A stretch of DNA of 60,334 bases from a bacterium (GTDB lineage Bacteria; Myxococcota_A; Bradymonadia; UBA7976; UBA1532), in assembly GCA_030427205.1 (NCBI GenBank), contig JAUHXC010000054.1, forward strand, positions 1 through 60,334, written 5' to 3'. Under the pieces are notes generated by a model. It made no database searches. It saw only the letters and a list, made by a program, of their open reading frames with translations, and was not told where the DNA came from. Numbering within the stretch: position 1 is the first letter of the stretch; the number at the start of each line of letters is the position of its first letter. Made by a program: the position numbers and the translations under genes. This document shows positions 51,610 through 60,334 of the stretch, in pieces.

Positions 51610-54443
51610 GCCCTGGGTTGCGACCACGACTCGTCGGCCTCTTGCTCGTCGGCTTCGTCGTCGCCCCGAGCCTGACGGGCGCCCAGGCCCCCCTGCTCGA
51701 TGGCTTCGGTGGGCCTGTCGATCTCGGGGAATCGGAGTCGGGGGACGAGGCCATCGACGTGAGCGACGCGTTCCCCGGTGGGCTGCGCTTCTATCGCGAG
51801 CGATCCGTCGCCGTGTACATCAACCGGACACCTGTCCTGAGCCTCGACGACGTCCACTGCTGCTACGTCGGCCGCCCTTTGCCCCGCGCCGACGACTTCG
51901 AGGGCTGCTATGGCCGGATCCACGTCCTCGAAGCCCAGCTCTTCAACTTCCGTGGCATGCCCGGTGACCCCGACTGGTACATCTTCCGCCACATCGAGCC
52001 GCACCTCGGCCCCGACATGCCCGGCCGCCTCGTCGCCACCTGGCACCGGATGCCCAACGCCCCGCCCGAGCGCCCCGAGGCCGCCTTCAACTCGGTGCAG
52101 GCGGTGCTCACCGCCGTGGGCGAGGACGGCGACTTCGACCTCGAGCTGCGCTACCACCAATGCGGCTGGTCCGAAGGCCAGGTCGCCGACTCGCGCCCCG
52201 TCATCGGCTTCGACGCCGACGAGGGCGCCGACGGCCCCGGCTGGATGTGGGCCGGCTCGCGCACCCTCGACACGCTCAAGCTCTGCGAGCTCTCCAACGT
52301 GCGCGAGCCGGGCGTCTTCCGCTATCAGTTCCGCGATGGCATCCCCCATGGCTGCGGGCCCGACGCCGACCCGCCGCCGGGGCCCGATCGCTGCGCCGAC
52401 GGCAACCACCTGCCGGGGGACGGCTGCTCGCCGGCGTGCTACGTCGAGCCCGACCGCGACGGCGACGGCATCTTCGTGGCGCCGCACCCCGACTCGGTCG
52501 ACCCGGACGGGGTCTACGAAGACTGCGACGACCCCGACGACCCGCTGTGCTTCCTCGACCCCGACCAAGACGGCGTCGCCTCCCCGCCGGACAACTGCCC
52601 CGATACGCCGAACCCCGACCAGCTCGACTACGACGCCGACGGCGCGGGCGACGCCTGCGACGACGACGACGACAACGACACGGTGCTCGACCCGGCCGCC
52701 GACGAGCCCTTCCCCGATAACTGCCCGCACCTGTTCAACATCGGCGTGCGCGACCTGAACCCCGACATCGAGCTGCGGGTGCAGCAGTTCGACATCGACC
52801 GCGACGGCCTCGGCGACCCGTGTGACCCCGACGACGACAACGACGGCGTGCTCGACTGCGGCCTCGACGGGCTGTGCGACCCGCTCGACGACGGCTACGA
52901 CGAAGACCGCGACGACCGGGTCGACGAGGCCGGCGAGTGCCAGCCGGGCGAGCCGCGGGCCGAGATCTGCCTGCGCGGCCACCGCGACCTCTTCGACAAC
53001 GACGGCGACGGCCGGGTGGACGAGATCCTCGAGTTCCAACTCGAAGGCGTGGCCTATCCCGGGCCCGACGCCGAGGAAGACAACTGCCGCCGGGTGGCCA
53101 ACCCCGATCAGACCGATACCGACGGCGATGGCATCGGTGATGCGTGCGATCCCGACCCCGACGGCGATGGCATCCCCAGCTGCGACGTGGGCATCTGCGG
53201 GGCCGACGGCGACCTGCGGGACAACGACGGCGACGGGGCCATCGACGAAGGCTTCGAGGCAGAAGACTGCGCGCTCGACCCCGCGTGCACGACGCTCAAC
53301 GATCGCATCGACCAGGACGCCGATGGCTTCATCGACGAAGACTTCGAGCCCGACGCCTTCGACCGCGTGCCGCAGCGCCGGGACATCTGCCCGCTCATCG
53401 CCGATCCGGAGCAGGCCGATCGGGACGGCGACGGCGACGGCGACCTGTGCAGCGACGACGACGGCGATAGCTTCGCCGGCCACGAAGACAACTGCATCGA
53501 CGTGCCCAACGACCAGGCCGACCTCGACGGAGACGGCCTGGGCGACGCCTGCGACCCCGACCTGGACGGCGACGGCGCGCCCAACGCCGACGACAACTGT
53601 CCGCGGGTGGCCAACCTGCTGCAGTTCGACCTCGACGGCGACGGCCTCGGCGACAAGTGCGACGGCGACGACGACGGCGATGGCATCCCCGACGACCAGG
53701 ACCTGTGCCCCGCGGTGCACGGTGACAATGAAGACCTCGACGGCGATGGCATGGGCGATGTCTGCGACGACGACGACGACGGCGATGGCATCGCCGACGC
53801 GGGCGATCGCTGCCCGCGCGTGGCCGACCCGGACCAGCGCGATACCGACGGCGATGGCATGGGCGATGCGTGCGACGACGACGACGACGACGACGGGGTC
53901 GCCGACCGCGACGACGTCTGCCCGACGGTGGCCGATCGGGCCCAGGCCGACCTCGACGGAGACCGGGTGGGGGACGCCTGCGACGGCGACGACGACGGCG
54001 ATACCATTGACGATGAGAACGATGTCTGCCCGCGGGTGGCCGACCGCGAGCAGCGCGATACCGATGGCGATGGTATCGGCGACGCGTGCAGCGCAGACGA
54101 CGACGGGGACGGCGCGCTCGACGGCGAAGATGTCTGCCCGCGGGTGCCCGATCCCGATCAGGCCGACATCGACGGCGACGGCCTCGGCGACGCCTGTGAT
54201 GCCAGCGATGACCGACCCTTCGCCAGCCTGCCGGCCGAGGAGCGCTGCGCCCGGCTGATCGAGCAGGCTGCGCCGACCGTCGAGCGGCTGCGCCATTGCC
54301 CGCCGCCCGCCGAGGACGGCTGCACTGTCGCCCCCGGATCGGGCGCCCCCGGATCGGGCGCCCCCGGCGGGCTGGGTCTCTTGTTGCTGGCCGGCGTGCT
54401 GCTTCGGCGGCGTTCGGACAGGGCGCAGCCGGCCGCAGAATGA
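51606..54443 (+). CDS. TSP3-repeat surface protein with NIDO-like domain and MYXO-CTERM-like tail
   Basis: A 945-residue exported protein. After the signal peptide (about 10-35) comes a nidogen-like domain (about 60-250: FNFRGMPGDPDWYIFRHIEPH, AAFNSVQAVLTAVGEDGDFDLELRYHQCGW), then about 290-890 a long array of TSP3 repeats built on DxDxDGxxDxxDNCP, some with extra DEDxDD insertions. The C-terminus has Cys, a Gly-Pro repeat linker, a short hydrophobic stretch and RRR, a MYXO-CTERM-like tail for sorting or anchoring. GTG 51606 overlaps the upstream TSP3 stop; GTG 51603 is an alternative. The array should bind many calcium ions. Confidence 0.85.
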   Translation: MSPGLRPRLVGLLLVGFVVAPSLTGAQAPLLDGFGGPVDLGESESGDEAIDVSDAFPGGLRFYRERSVAVYINRTPVLSLDDVHCCYVGRPLPRADDFEGCYGRIHVLEAQLFNFRGMPGDPDWYIFRHIEPHLGPDMPGRLVATWHRMPNAPPERPEAAFNSVQAVLTAVGEDGDFDLELRYHQCGWSEGQVADSRPVIGFDADEGADGPGWMWAGSRTLDTLKLCELSNVREPGVFRYQFRDGIPHGCGPDADPPPGPDRCADGNHLPGDGCSPACYVEPDRDGDGIFVAPHPDSVDPDGVYEDCDDPDDPLCFLDPDQDGVASPPDNCPDTPNPDQLDYDADGAGDACDDDDDNDTVLDPAADEPFPDNCPHLFNIGVRDLNPDIELRVQQFDIDRDGLGDPCDPDDDNDGVLDCGLDGLCDPLDDGYDEDRDDRVDEAGECQPGEPRAEICLRGHRDLFDNDGDGRVDEILEFQLEGVAYPGPDAEEDNCRRVANPDQTDTDGDGIGDACDPDPDGDGIPSCDVGICGADGDLRDNDGDGAIDEGFEAEDCALDPACTTLNDRIDQDADGFIDEDFEPDAFDRVPQRRDICPLIADPEQADRDGDGDGDLCSDDDGDSFAGHEDNCIDVPNDQADLDGDGLGDACDPDLDGDGAPNADDNCPRVANLLQFDLDGDGLGDKCDGDDDGDGIPDDQDLCPAVHGDNEDLDGDGMGDVCDDDDDGDGIADAGDRCPRVADPDQRDTDGDGMGDACDDDDDDDGVADRDDVCPTVADRAQADLDGDRVGDACDGDDDGDTIDDENDVCPRVADREQRDTDGDGIGDACSADDDGDGALDGEDVCPRVPDPDQADIDGDGLGDACDASDDRPFASLPAEERCARLIEQAAPTVERLRHCPPPAEDGCTVAPGSGAPGSGAPGGLGLLLLAGVLLRRRSDRAQPAAE
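54331..54367. repeat. 15-bp tandem repeat in the TSP3 protein C-tail
   Basis: Two and a half copies of CCCCCGGATCGGGCG encode the GSGAPGSGAPGG linker between the tail Cys and the hydrophobic anchor, in the same position as the 15-bp repeat of the depolymerase tail. Confidence 0.75.
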
Positions 54444-54469
54444 CCGCCGAATGACCGCAGAATGACCGC
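54439..54469. repeat. 11-bp triple repeat giving stop codons in three frames
   Basis: AATGACCGC occurs at 54439, 54450 and 54461 (period 11). The TGA in each copy lies in a different frame, and the first is the stop of the TSP3 gene. It sits in the 52-base space before the convergent transglutaminase-like gene. Confidence 0.8.
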
Positions 54470-54495
54470 CAAGGGCCCGCAGAGGCCCGCCCGGG

Positions 54496-57400
54496 TCAGC
54501 GGGCGGCCGCCGGCTGTGACTCACGGGGCCCGGTCGAGCTGACCACAGACGGTCCGCTGGCCGCCTCTGCGGGCATTCTGGCGGTGTCGGCGGCCTCGGC
54601 GGCCTCGGTGGCATGCACCGTCAGCGTCAGCCGCTCCATGCCGTCCACCGCGCGGGCCCATTCGGCGAACGCCGGATAATCTGCGGGGCGCACCGGCCCG
54701 CCGGCGATCTGTAGCTCGGCCTCGAGCTCGATCTCGTCGTCGTCGGCGTCCAGCGCGATGCGATAGCTGTAGGGCCCCTCCACCCGCGCGCCGGTGCGCG
54801 CCTTGGCGCCGAAGTCGCGGTCGCTCGTCAGCTCGATGTGCACCCGCTGGTTGGTCGGCAGATCGATCGACAGCGGGATGGTGCGGGTCTGCTCGTGGCC
54901 GTAGCGCCGACCCGGCTGAACCGGGAAGGTGCCCAGGCGCAGGCTGTCGCCCACGTCGGCCTCGAAGGTGTAGCGCAGCTCGAGCGGGCCGTCGGGCGAG
55001 GCGTCGGCGGCGATCGGATCGGCGAAGTCGATGACCCGGCCCGCCGGGAAGGCGTGCAGCAGCAGCCGCTCGACCAGCCGCGGGCGCATCTCGGGGTCGA
55101 GCTGGGCCAGATAACGCCCGATGACGCTGGCCTCCTGGCCCCACAGCCGGTCGACCACGACCCCGCGCACCACGCCCGCGGCGTCCCAATGGGCCTCGAC
55201 GTGCACCCGCCGCTTGTCGGTCATCGAGCGGGCCGTGGGCAGCGGCACCGGATCGACCGGGTGCTGCGGCGGCCAGACGACGAGGCCGTCGCCGCCGAGC
55301 ATCAGGTGCGGGATCCAGCCCACCGCCGCCCGATCGGGGCCGGGGTCGATCCACGGCCCGTCGTCGACGGCGATCAGGGCGTAGGGGTAATCGGCCACCT
55401 GCATGAACGGCCCCGCGGGCACCCGCACCTTCGGCCGGGCGAGCACCAGCCGGTGGCCGATACCCGCCGCTTCGAGCATCGCCGAGAGCACCAACGCCCG
55501 GTTGCCTTGCCCGTCGTGCAACGCCGGGGCCGCCGAGCGGCGGATGAGGCCCACATCACCGCCCACGTCGGCCCGCACCGCCCGCGCCAGCCGGCGGATG
55601 CGCGCGCGGGCGTCACCCTCGCCGGCGATGTCGCGGGCCCAGTCGTCGAACTCGGCGGTGCGCCGGCGCAGGGCCAGCACCCGGTCGCGATAGTAGGCCA
55701 GGTCTTCTTCCAGCTTCACGTTGCGCCCGGCGCGGATCGACGGCAGCCACAGCCCGGCGGGCACCGGATCGCTCTCCGGGGTGCGCACCGGCACGCCGCG
55801 CGCGTCGAAGCGCAGCCCGGCCCGGCCGGCGAGGGTGACCGGCATCGGCGCCGGCGCGCCCTCGAGCCGCTGATGATCGGGCGGGGTATCGTCGGGCGAG
55901 TAGACCTCGAAGCGCTGGTCGAAGATGGGCATGTCGACCCCGCGGAAGTAGACCCGCGGGGTGAGGTAGCCGGCGTCGTAGAGGTAGCCGTTGTCCCCCG
56001 GCTCCAGGTAGACCGCCACCACGTAATCCCCATCGGCCAGATCGGGCAGCGACAGGCTCTCTTTCTCGGGCACCTCTTCGGCGTAGAGCCGGCGGCCGTC
56101 GGCCTTGCGGGTGTAGATCGCGATCGGCACCACCTCGTCCCCGGGCAGCGACAGCTCGCCGAACTCTTCGGCCGCCTCGCGGCTGCGGATGGCCAGCACC
56201 TCGTGCACCCAGCGCAGGCGGGTGCCGTCGGCGAAGTAGACCAGCGCGCTGTGGTCGAGCACCCGCACCGCCGGGCCGGGCAACGGCACGCTGTCTTCCC
56301 AGGTGCCGATGACCGCCTCGGTCTGGCGGCGTACGTCGGCGAAGAGCGACCACTCGGGCCACGCGGCGAGCACCGTCAGCGCCTCGCGGGCGGTGGGATG
56401 ATCGGCCATCAGGCGGCGCATCGCCGCTTCGAGGGCGCCGTCGGCCTCGTCTTCGGGGTCGGCGGCCAGGGTCAGATCGGCGGCGGTCAGCGTGTCGTCG
56501 ACGGTGGCGTCGGGCAGGCGGCGGGCGGCGTCGTCCAGGCGGCCGAGCGCCACCAGCGTGCGGGCGTGCAGCCGGCGGGCCGCGTCGCTGTCGTCGCCCA
56601 TGGCCTCCAGCCGGATCAGCGCCTCGGCCGGGCGGTGCAGCGAGAGCAGGCGGTCGATGGCGTCCAGCGGGCGCTCGCAGGCGTCGAACGCCGCCACCAG
56701 CGGATCGTCGCGCCCCGCCGGGCGATCGCCGCGCAGCGCCGCGCGGTCGTCGAGCAGATCACAGGGGTCGGGGGCCACCCGCTCGGCGGCGTCGATGGCG
56801 CGGCGGGCCTCGTCGATGCGCCCCTGGTTGAGCAGCAGCCGCACCCGCGCCCGGTGGGCCGGCCAGGACTGCGGCGCCCCGCGCTGGGCGACGTCGAGGT
56901 GCTCGGCCGCGCCGTCGACGTCCCCGCCGCGGCGGGCCAGCTCGGCCAGCGCCAATCGAGCGGCGCCCGGGGCCAGCGGCAGGCCGGCGGTCCAGGCGGC
57001 GCGGGCCCGGTCGCGGCGCACGGTGCCCGGCAGCCCCTCCTGCAGCTCGGCGAGGCGCGCCCGCAAGAGGGAGAATGCGGCCGTCGCGGGCGCGCCGTCC
57101 AGCCAGCGGGCCGCGGCGCTCGGGTTGCGATCGGACAGCGCCTGCCACGCGGCGAGGGCGCGGGCGAGCCAGTCGGGGCCGCCGCCGATACGCGCCGTCG
57201 GGTCGGGATCGGCCGGCGCCGGGCGGTCGAGGCGCCACGCCCGGGGCAGCCGGCCCGCGGACCACGCCAGCCACAGCGGGCCGTCGCCCGGGGCGGTGAA
57301 GCGCAGCCGGCCCGGCGGGTGGGCGCCTTCGGGGGTCGCCGCCACCAGCGCGCCGTCGCGCCAGACCAGGGCCGGGCCGTCGACCCGCAGCTCGATGTGC

Positions 57401-58050
57401 GCCGGGCCCGGGTCGAGCGCCCAGCGGGTGATCACGACGCCGTCCGGATCGGGATCGGGCGCGCTCTCCGACAGCGCCCACCACTTGCCCAGCACCTTCA
57501 CCCGGGCCAGATCGTCGGGGTCGCCCTCCGGCGCATCGGGCGCGTCGGCCGCGGGCGGCGCGGCGATCAGCCGCGGTCGATCGAGGAAGGGCAGGAACGA
57601 GACCCGCACGGTCCAGCGGGCATCGTCGAGGCGGACGCGGCGCTCGGCGGCCGGGCCCAGCGCGTCGGCGAGCTGCTCGGGGCCGTCGCGCAGGTGGCCG
57701 GCGGCTCTTCGGGCCAGCGCGGCGCCCAGCAGCGCCACCCGGCCCTCGCCGTTGGCCGCGCGGGCGCCCTCGGTCAGCGCGCGGGCGTCATCCAGCGCGT
57801 CGGCGGCCAGTCGGGCTCGGCCCAGCGCGGCGAGCGGCACGTCGCCCGCCGCCTCGAACGCGGCTGCGGCCGCCGCGCGATCGCCGTCGAGCCAGGCCCA
57901 CCAGCCGGCGCGGGCCTTGCCGACGGGCGTGGGCTCGAACGCGATCGCCGCCCGCTGTTGACCGAGGGTCGGCGGCGGGCCGCCGCAGGCCGCGAGCGTG
58001 AGGGCCAACACTGCCAGCAAGGCCGGCAAGGCGAGGGGGCGGGCGGTCAT
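54496..58050 (-). CDS. Transglutaminase-like TPR lipoprotein, probably catalytically inactive
   Basis: A 1184-residue predicted lipoprotein (lipobox LAAC, Cys near 22). TPR-like helices fill about 60-560; about 600-760 is a DUF3857-like region (ALVYFADGTRLRWVHEVLAIRSREAAEEFGEL); about 820-960 corresponds to the transglutaminase core, but where the upstream paralogue has GDCKDKA this protein has LHDGQGNRA, so the catalytic Cys is lost, and the His is Tyr (DYPYALIAV); the final Asp is kept (WIDPG). The C-terminal part (about 980-1140) is beta-rich. The ATG overlaps the stop of the upstream paralogue. Confidence 0.83.
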   Translation of the reverse strand: MTARPLALPALLAVLALTLAACGGPPPTLGQQRAAIAFEPTPVGKARAGWWAWLDGDRAAAAAAFEAAGDVPLAALGRARLAADALDDARALTEGARAANGEGRVALLGAALARRAAGHLRDGPEQLADALGPAAERRVRLDDARWTVRVSFLPFLDRPRLIAAPPAADAPDAPEGDPDDLARVKVLGKWWALSESAPDPDPDGVVITRWALDPGPAHIELRVDGPALVWRDGALVAATPEGAHPPGRLRFTAPGDGPLWLAWSAGRLPRAWRLDRPAPADPDPTARIGGGPDWLARALAAWQALSDRNPSAAARWLDGAPATAAFSLLRARLAELQEGLPGTVRRDRARAAWTAGLPLAPGAARLALAELARRGGDVDGAAEHLDVAQRGAPQSWPAHRARVRLLLNQGRIDEARRAIDAAERVAPDPCDLLDDRAALRGDRPAGRDDPLVAAFDACERPLDAIDRLLSLHRPAEALIRLEAMGDDSDAARRLHARTLVALGRLDDAARRLPDATVDDTLTAADLTLAADPEDEADGALEAAMRRLMADHPTAREALTVLAAWPEWSLFADVRRQTEAVIGTWEDSVPLPGPAVRVLDHSALVYFADGTRLRWVHEVLAIRSREAAEEFGELSLPGDEVVPIAIYTRKADGRRLYAEEVPEKESLSLPDLADGDYVVAVYLEPGDNGYLYDAGYLTPRVYFRGVDMPIFDQRFEVYSPDDTPPDHQRLEGAPAPMPVTLAGRAGLRFDARGVPVRTPESDPVPAGLWLPSIRAGRNVKLEEDLAYYRDRVLALRRRTAEFDDWARDIAGEGDARARIRRLARAVRADVGGDVGLIRRSAAPALHDGQGNRALVLSAMLEAAGIGHRLVLARPKVRVPAGPFMQVADYPYALIAVDDGPWIDPGPDRAAVGWIPHLMLGGDGLVVWPPQHPVDPVPLPTARSMTDKRRVHVEAHWDAAGVVRGVVVDRLWGQEASVIGRYLAQLDPEMRPRLVERLLLHAFPAGRVIDFADPIAADASPDGPLELRYTFEADVGDSLRLGTFPVQPGRRYGHEQTRTIPLSIDLPTNQRVHIELTSDRDFGAKARTGARVEGPYSYRIALDADDDEIELEAELQIAGGPVRPADYPAFAEWARAVDGMERLTLTVHATEAAEAADTARMPAEAASGPSVVSSTGPRESQPAAAR

Positions 58051-60334
58051 CGGCGCACCTCCACCGTGGCCTCGAGCGCGTGGTCGACCTCGGCCAGCCA
58101 CGCCCGGAAGGCCGGGTAGTCCGCCGGCTCGACCGCGAACGCGTCGAGGGCCAGCTCGACGGTGATCTGTGCCGCGCCCTCCGCCATCTCGGCCCGGGCC
58201 TCGAACCGGCCGAAGGGTGAGTTCAGCTGTGTCGGCGGCGGCAGCGTCGCCGTCCAGCCGGGCGGCGGCGTCAGCGTGATCCGCAGCCGCTGGGACTCGC
58301 GGAACTCGATCCACAACGCCGTCTCGCGCTCGGCGGCCTGGGCCAGCTTCGAGACCAGCTGCCACGGCGCGCCGCCGATCGGCAGGTCGAAGCCGTCGGC
58401 GATGGGATGCAGCGGCGGCAGCGCCACCTGCGCCTCGGCGCTCACCGGGTCGAAGGCCGGCTCGATGCCCTTCACCGTCGGCGGCTCGACCCGCGCGCCG
58501 GGGAAGTAGCGCCCGAGGCGGCTCTGCATCGTCTCCGCCCGGTCGACCGCGCCGTCGAGCGCCCGGCGGGCCTCGGTGGCCGGATGGCCCGTGGTGACCC
58601 ACTCGGCGCGGCCCGCGGCGCGGCCGTCGGCGGCCAGCGTCAGGTCCAGCCGCCAGCTGCGCCGGTTGTGGGCCGCCGGCTGGGGGTCGATGATCACCGG
58701 GCGCCCGTCGCCGCCCTGCACGTCGCCGATGACGAAGGCCATCGCCCCCTGGTCGGCGGGCGGCAGGGTCCACGGGTCGTTGCGGTCGACGGTGGGATCC
58801 ATGAAGCGGTCGAGCGCCGGCACGTAGACCACCGCGTGATCGAAGACCGCCAGGCTCGCCGGGTCGGGCTGCATCGCGCCCGAGCGGCGGGTGCGCACCA
58901 GGGTCAGCCGGGCGTCGATACCCAGCGAGCGGGCCAGCGCGATGAGCAGCGTCGCTTTGTCTTTGCAGTCGCCGAAGCCGCGGGCCAGGGTCACCTTGGG
59001 CTGCTCGGGCTTGAAGCTGTGCACGCCGAACTCCAGGCCCACGTAGCGGATCTTGTCGGCGACGCCGGCGTAGAGCCGGCCCATGATCTCTTCGGGGTCG
59101 GTGGCGTCGCCGGCCCAGGCCCGCGCCTGCTCGGCCAGGGCCGGGGCGTCGCGGTTGTCGAGCAGCGCGACGAAGCGGGCCTCGACGTCGGCCCAGCTCG
59201 GCGTGCTCGACGCGTGCACGTGGGCCCGCAGGCTCGACGGCCCGGGCATGCCCGGCTCGAGCGGCAGCCCGGGCACGGCGGACGCCTCGATACGCCAGCC
59301 GCCGCCGGGCAGCGCGCTGCGCGTCGTCGCCAGCCCGTGCGCGATCACCCGCACGTCGAGCGCGTCGGCCATCGGACCGGCCACCTCGACCACCGAGCGG
59401 GCCCGCGGCGCCGCCTCCTGCAGCCACGCCAGCTCGCCGTAGTAGCCGGGGAAGGCCGGGTCGTGATCGGTATCGAGCAGCCGCCACGCCACCTCGATGA
59501 CGTCGCCCGGCTGCACCTTGGGGAAGCGCAGCACCTCGGCCCGCAGGTCGTAATACAGCCGCCACGCCGGGTCGGAGAGGTCGCGATCGCTGCGCCGGGG
59601 CGAGGCGGGCGGATCGTCGCCGCGCAGCAGCCGGGCCCGCTCCAGCTCGATGCGCTGGGTCGAGGGCACATAGGCCAGCTCCAGCGTGCCGTAGCGCCGG
59701 GCGCCCTCTTCGCTGTTGATGCGGATCACCCGCCGCACCCGGCGGTCGGCGCGGCCGTCGGCGGCCACCTCGACCCGGGCGTGATGCACCAGGATCTCCG
59801 CCGGCGCGTCGGTGGGCGGCAGGTCGCGCAGCGCGTCGACCGACGGGCCGAGCCGCGGGCGCTGGGGCTCGGCGTCGGTGGAGAGTCGCTGCTGCAGCTC
59901 GACGAGCCGGTCGGCGGCGGGGTGGGCGGCCACCGCGTCGGCCACGACCGCCGCCGCCGCCGCCCGATCGCCGCGGGCCAGATGCACGCCGGTCAGCCGC
60001 TCGACCACCGTCTCGTCGCCGGGGCGATCGGCGGCCAGCGCCTGCATCCGCTCCAGGGCCTCGGCCGGTCGACCCGCGCCGGCGAGCAGCTCGGCGGCCT
60101 CCAGCCCGTAGGTCCACAGCTCGGGGCGGGCGGCGATCACGCTGTCGAGCAGCGCCACCGCCCGATCGGTCTCGCCGCGGCCGGCGAGCAGCGTCGCGAG
60201 CTGGTAGCGGGCGTCGGGGCCCGCGCCGTCGATCAGCCGCCGCTCGAGCGCTTCGAGCGCCTCTTCGACCCGCCCGCCGGCCTGCAGCGCGGTGAGGTGC
60301 GCCCGGCGCAGCGCCGGCCGCTCGGGCCAGCGGG
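58047..60334 (-). CDS. DUF3857/transglutaminase TPR protein, 5' end outside window
   Basis: At least 760 codons, open at the right window edge, so the N-terminus is missing. The visible part begins with TPR-like helices (AVALLDSVIAARPELWTYGLEAAELL), then a DUF3857 domain (RVEVAADGRADRRVRRVIRINSEEGARRYGTLEL), and a transglutaminase core with intact Cys in GFGDCKDKATLL, His in FDHAVVYVP and Asp in RFMDPT. The last 200 residues form a beta-rich C-terminal domain. The enzyme may crosslink or hydrolyse peptides in the envelope. It overlaps the inactive paralogue by four bases. Confidence 0.85.
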   Translation of the reverse strand, partial: RWPERPALRRAHLTALQAGGRVEEALEALERRLIDGAGPDARYQLATLLAGRGETDRAVALLDSVIAARPELWTYGLEAAELLAGAGRPAEALERMQALAADRPGDETVVERLTGVHLARGDRAAAAAVVADAVAAHPAADRLVELQQRLSTDAEPQRPRLGPSVDALRDLPPTDAPAEILVHHARVEVAADGRADRRVRRVIRINSEEGARRYGTLELAYVPSTQRIELERARLLRGDDPPASPRRSDRDLSDPAWRLYYDLRAEVLRFPKVQPGDVIEVAWRLLDTDHDPAFPGYYGELAWLQEAAPRARSVVEVAGPMADALDVRVIAHGLATTRSALPGGGWRIEASAVPGLPLEPGMPGPSSLRAHVHASSTPSWADVEARFVALLDNRDAPALAEQARAWAGDATDPEEIMGRLYAGVADKIRYVGLEFGVHSFKPEQPKVTLARGFGDCKDKATLLIALARSLGIDARLTLVRTRRSGAMQPDPASLAVFDHAVVYVPALDRFMDPTVDRNDPWTLPPADQGAMAFVIGDVQGGDGRPVIIDPQPAAHNRRSWRLDLTLAADGRAAGRAEWVTTGHPATEARRALDGAVDRAETMQSRLGRYFPGARVEPPTVKGIEPAFDPVSAEAQVALPPLHPIADGFDLPIGGAPWQLVSKLAQAAERETALWIEFRESQRLRITLTPPPGWTATLPPPTQLNSPFGRFEARAEMAEGAAQITVELALDAFAVEPADYPAFRAWLAEVDHALEATVEVRR

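Noticed and set aside
51474..54614. Minus-strand open frame of about 1046 codons opposite the TSP3 gene
   Set aside because: Val/Ala/Gly periodic translation of the Asp-rich repeats on the other strand.

Overview
The window looks like a chromosomal segment of a GC-rich, Gram-negative myxobacterium-like organism (Myxococcota). Four things point there: a PilM-N-O-P-Q type IV pilus operon that runs into shikimate genes; many lipoproteins, including one with a Pro-Asp-Ala-Ala low-complexity linker; thrombospondin type-3 repeat exoproteins; and two exported proteins ending in a MYXO-CTERM-like tail (Cys, hydrophobic stretch, Arg cluster). GTG and TTG starts and ATGA-type overlaps are common. Species cannot be named from the sequence alone.

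Layout. 1-1271 is the end of an integrated element: a tyrosine integrase with an inserted winged-helix-like module, cut by the window edge, next to short repeats and abutting the 3' end of tRNA-Gly(CCC) (1272-1344). 1388-18571 (minus) holds a response regulator (16733-18103) and the chain pilM-pilN-pilO-pilP-pilQ-aroK-aroB-lipoprotein-roadblock-aroQ-efp, followed by a large TPR protein with its own promoter. 18616-21091 (minus) is rplM-rpsI-argC-fxsA. 21250-29334 holds a phosphodiesterase, small uncharacterised proteins, a DEDDh exonuclease, a thioredoxin-like lipoprotein, and two ArsA-type ATPases divergent from a diiron ferritin-like protein. 29428-38425 is a mixed accessory stretch: a membrane protein, a Cys-repeat exoprotein, a formyltransferase/glycosyltransferase pair, pncB, a dipeptidase, a 2OG oxygenase and a thioesterase. 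38552-45044 (plus) is a tight run of porin, CehA/McbA-like PHP lipoprotein, two small exported proteins and folK. 45227-54443 (plus) holds a secreted PHB-depolymerase-like esterase, a double GNAT, an SDR and two TSP3 proteins. 54496-60334 (minus) is a pair of DUF3857/transglutaminase-like TPR proteins, one probably catalytically dead.

The best second-look candidates are paired paralogues with complementary or asymmetric active-site losses (the ArsA pair and the transglutaminase pair), the integrase with the extra DNA-binding module, PilQ with a very long coiled coil, and 15-bp repeats that multiply the start codon of the dipeptidase. No CRISPR array, rRNA or insertion sequence was seen.
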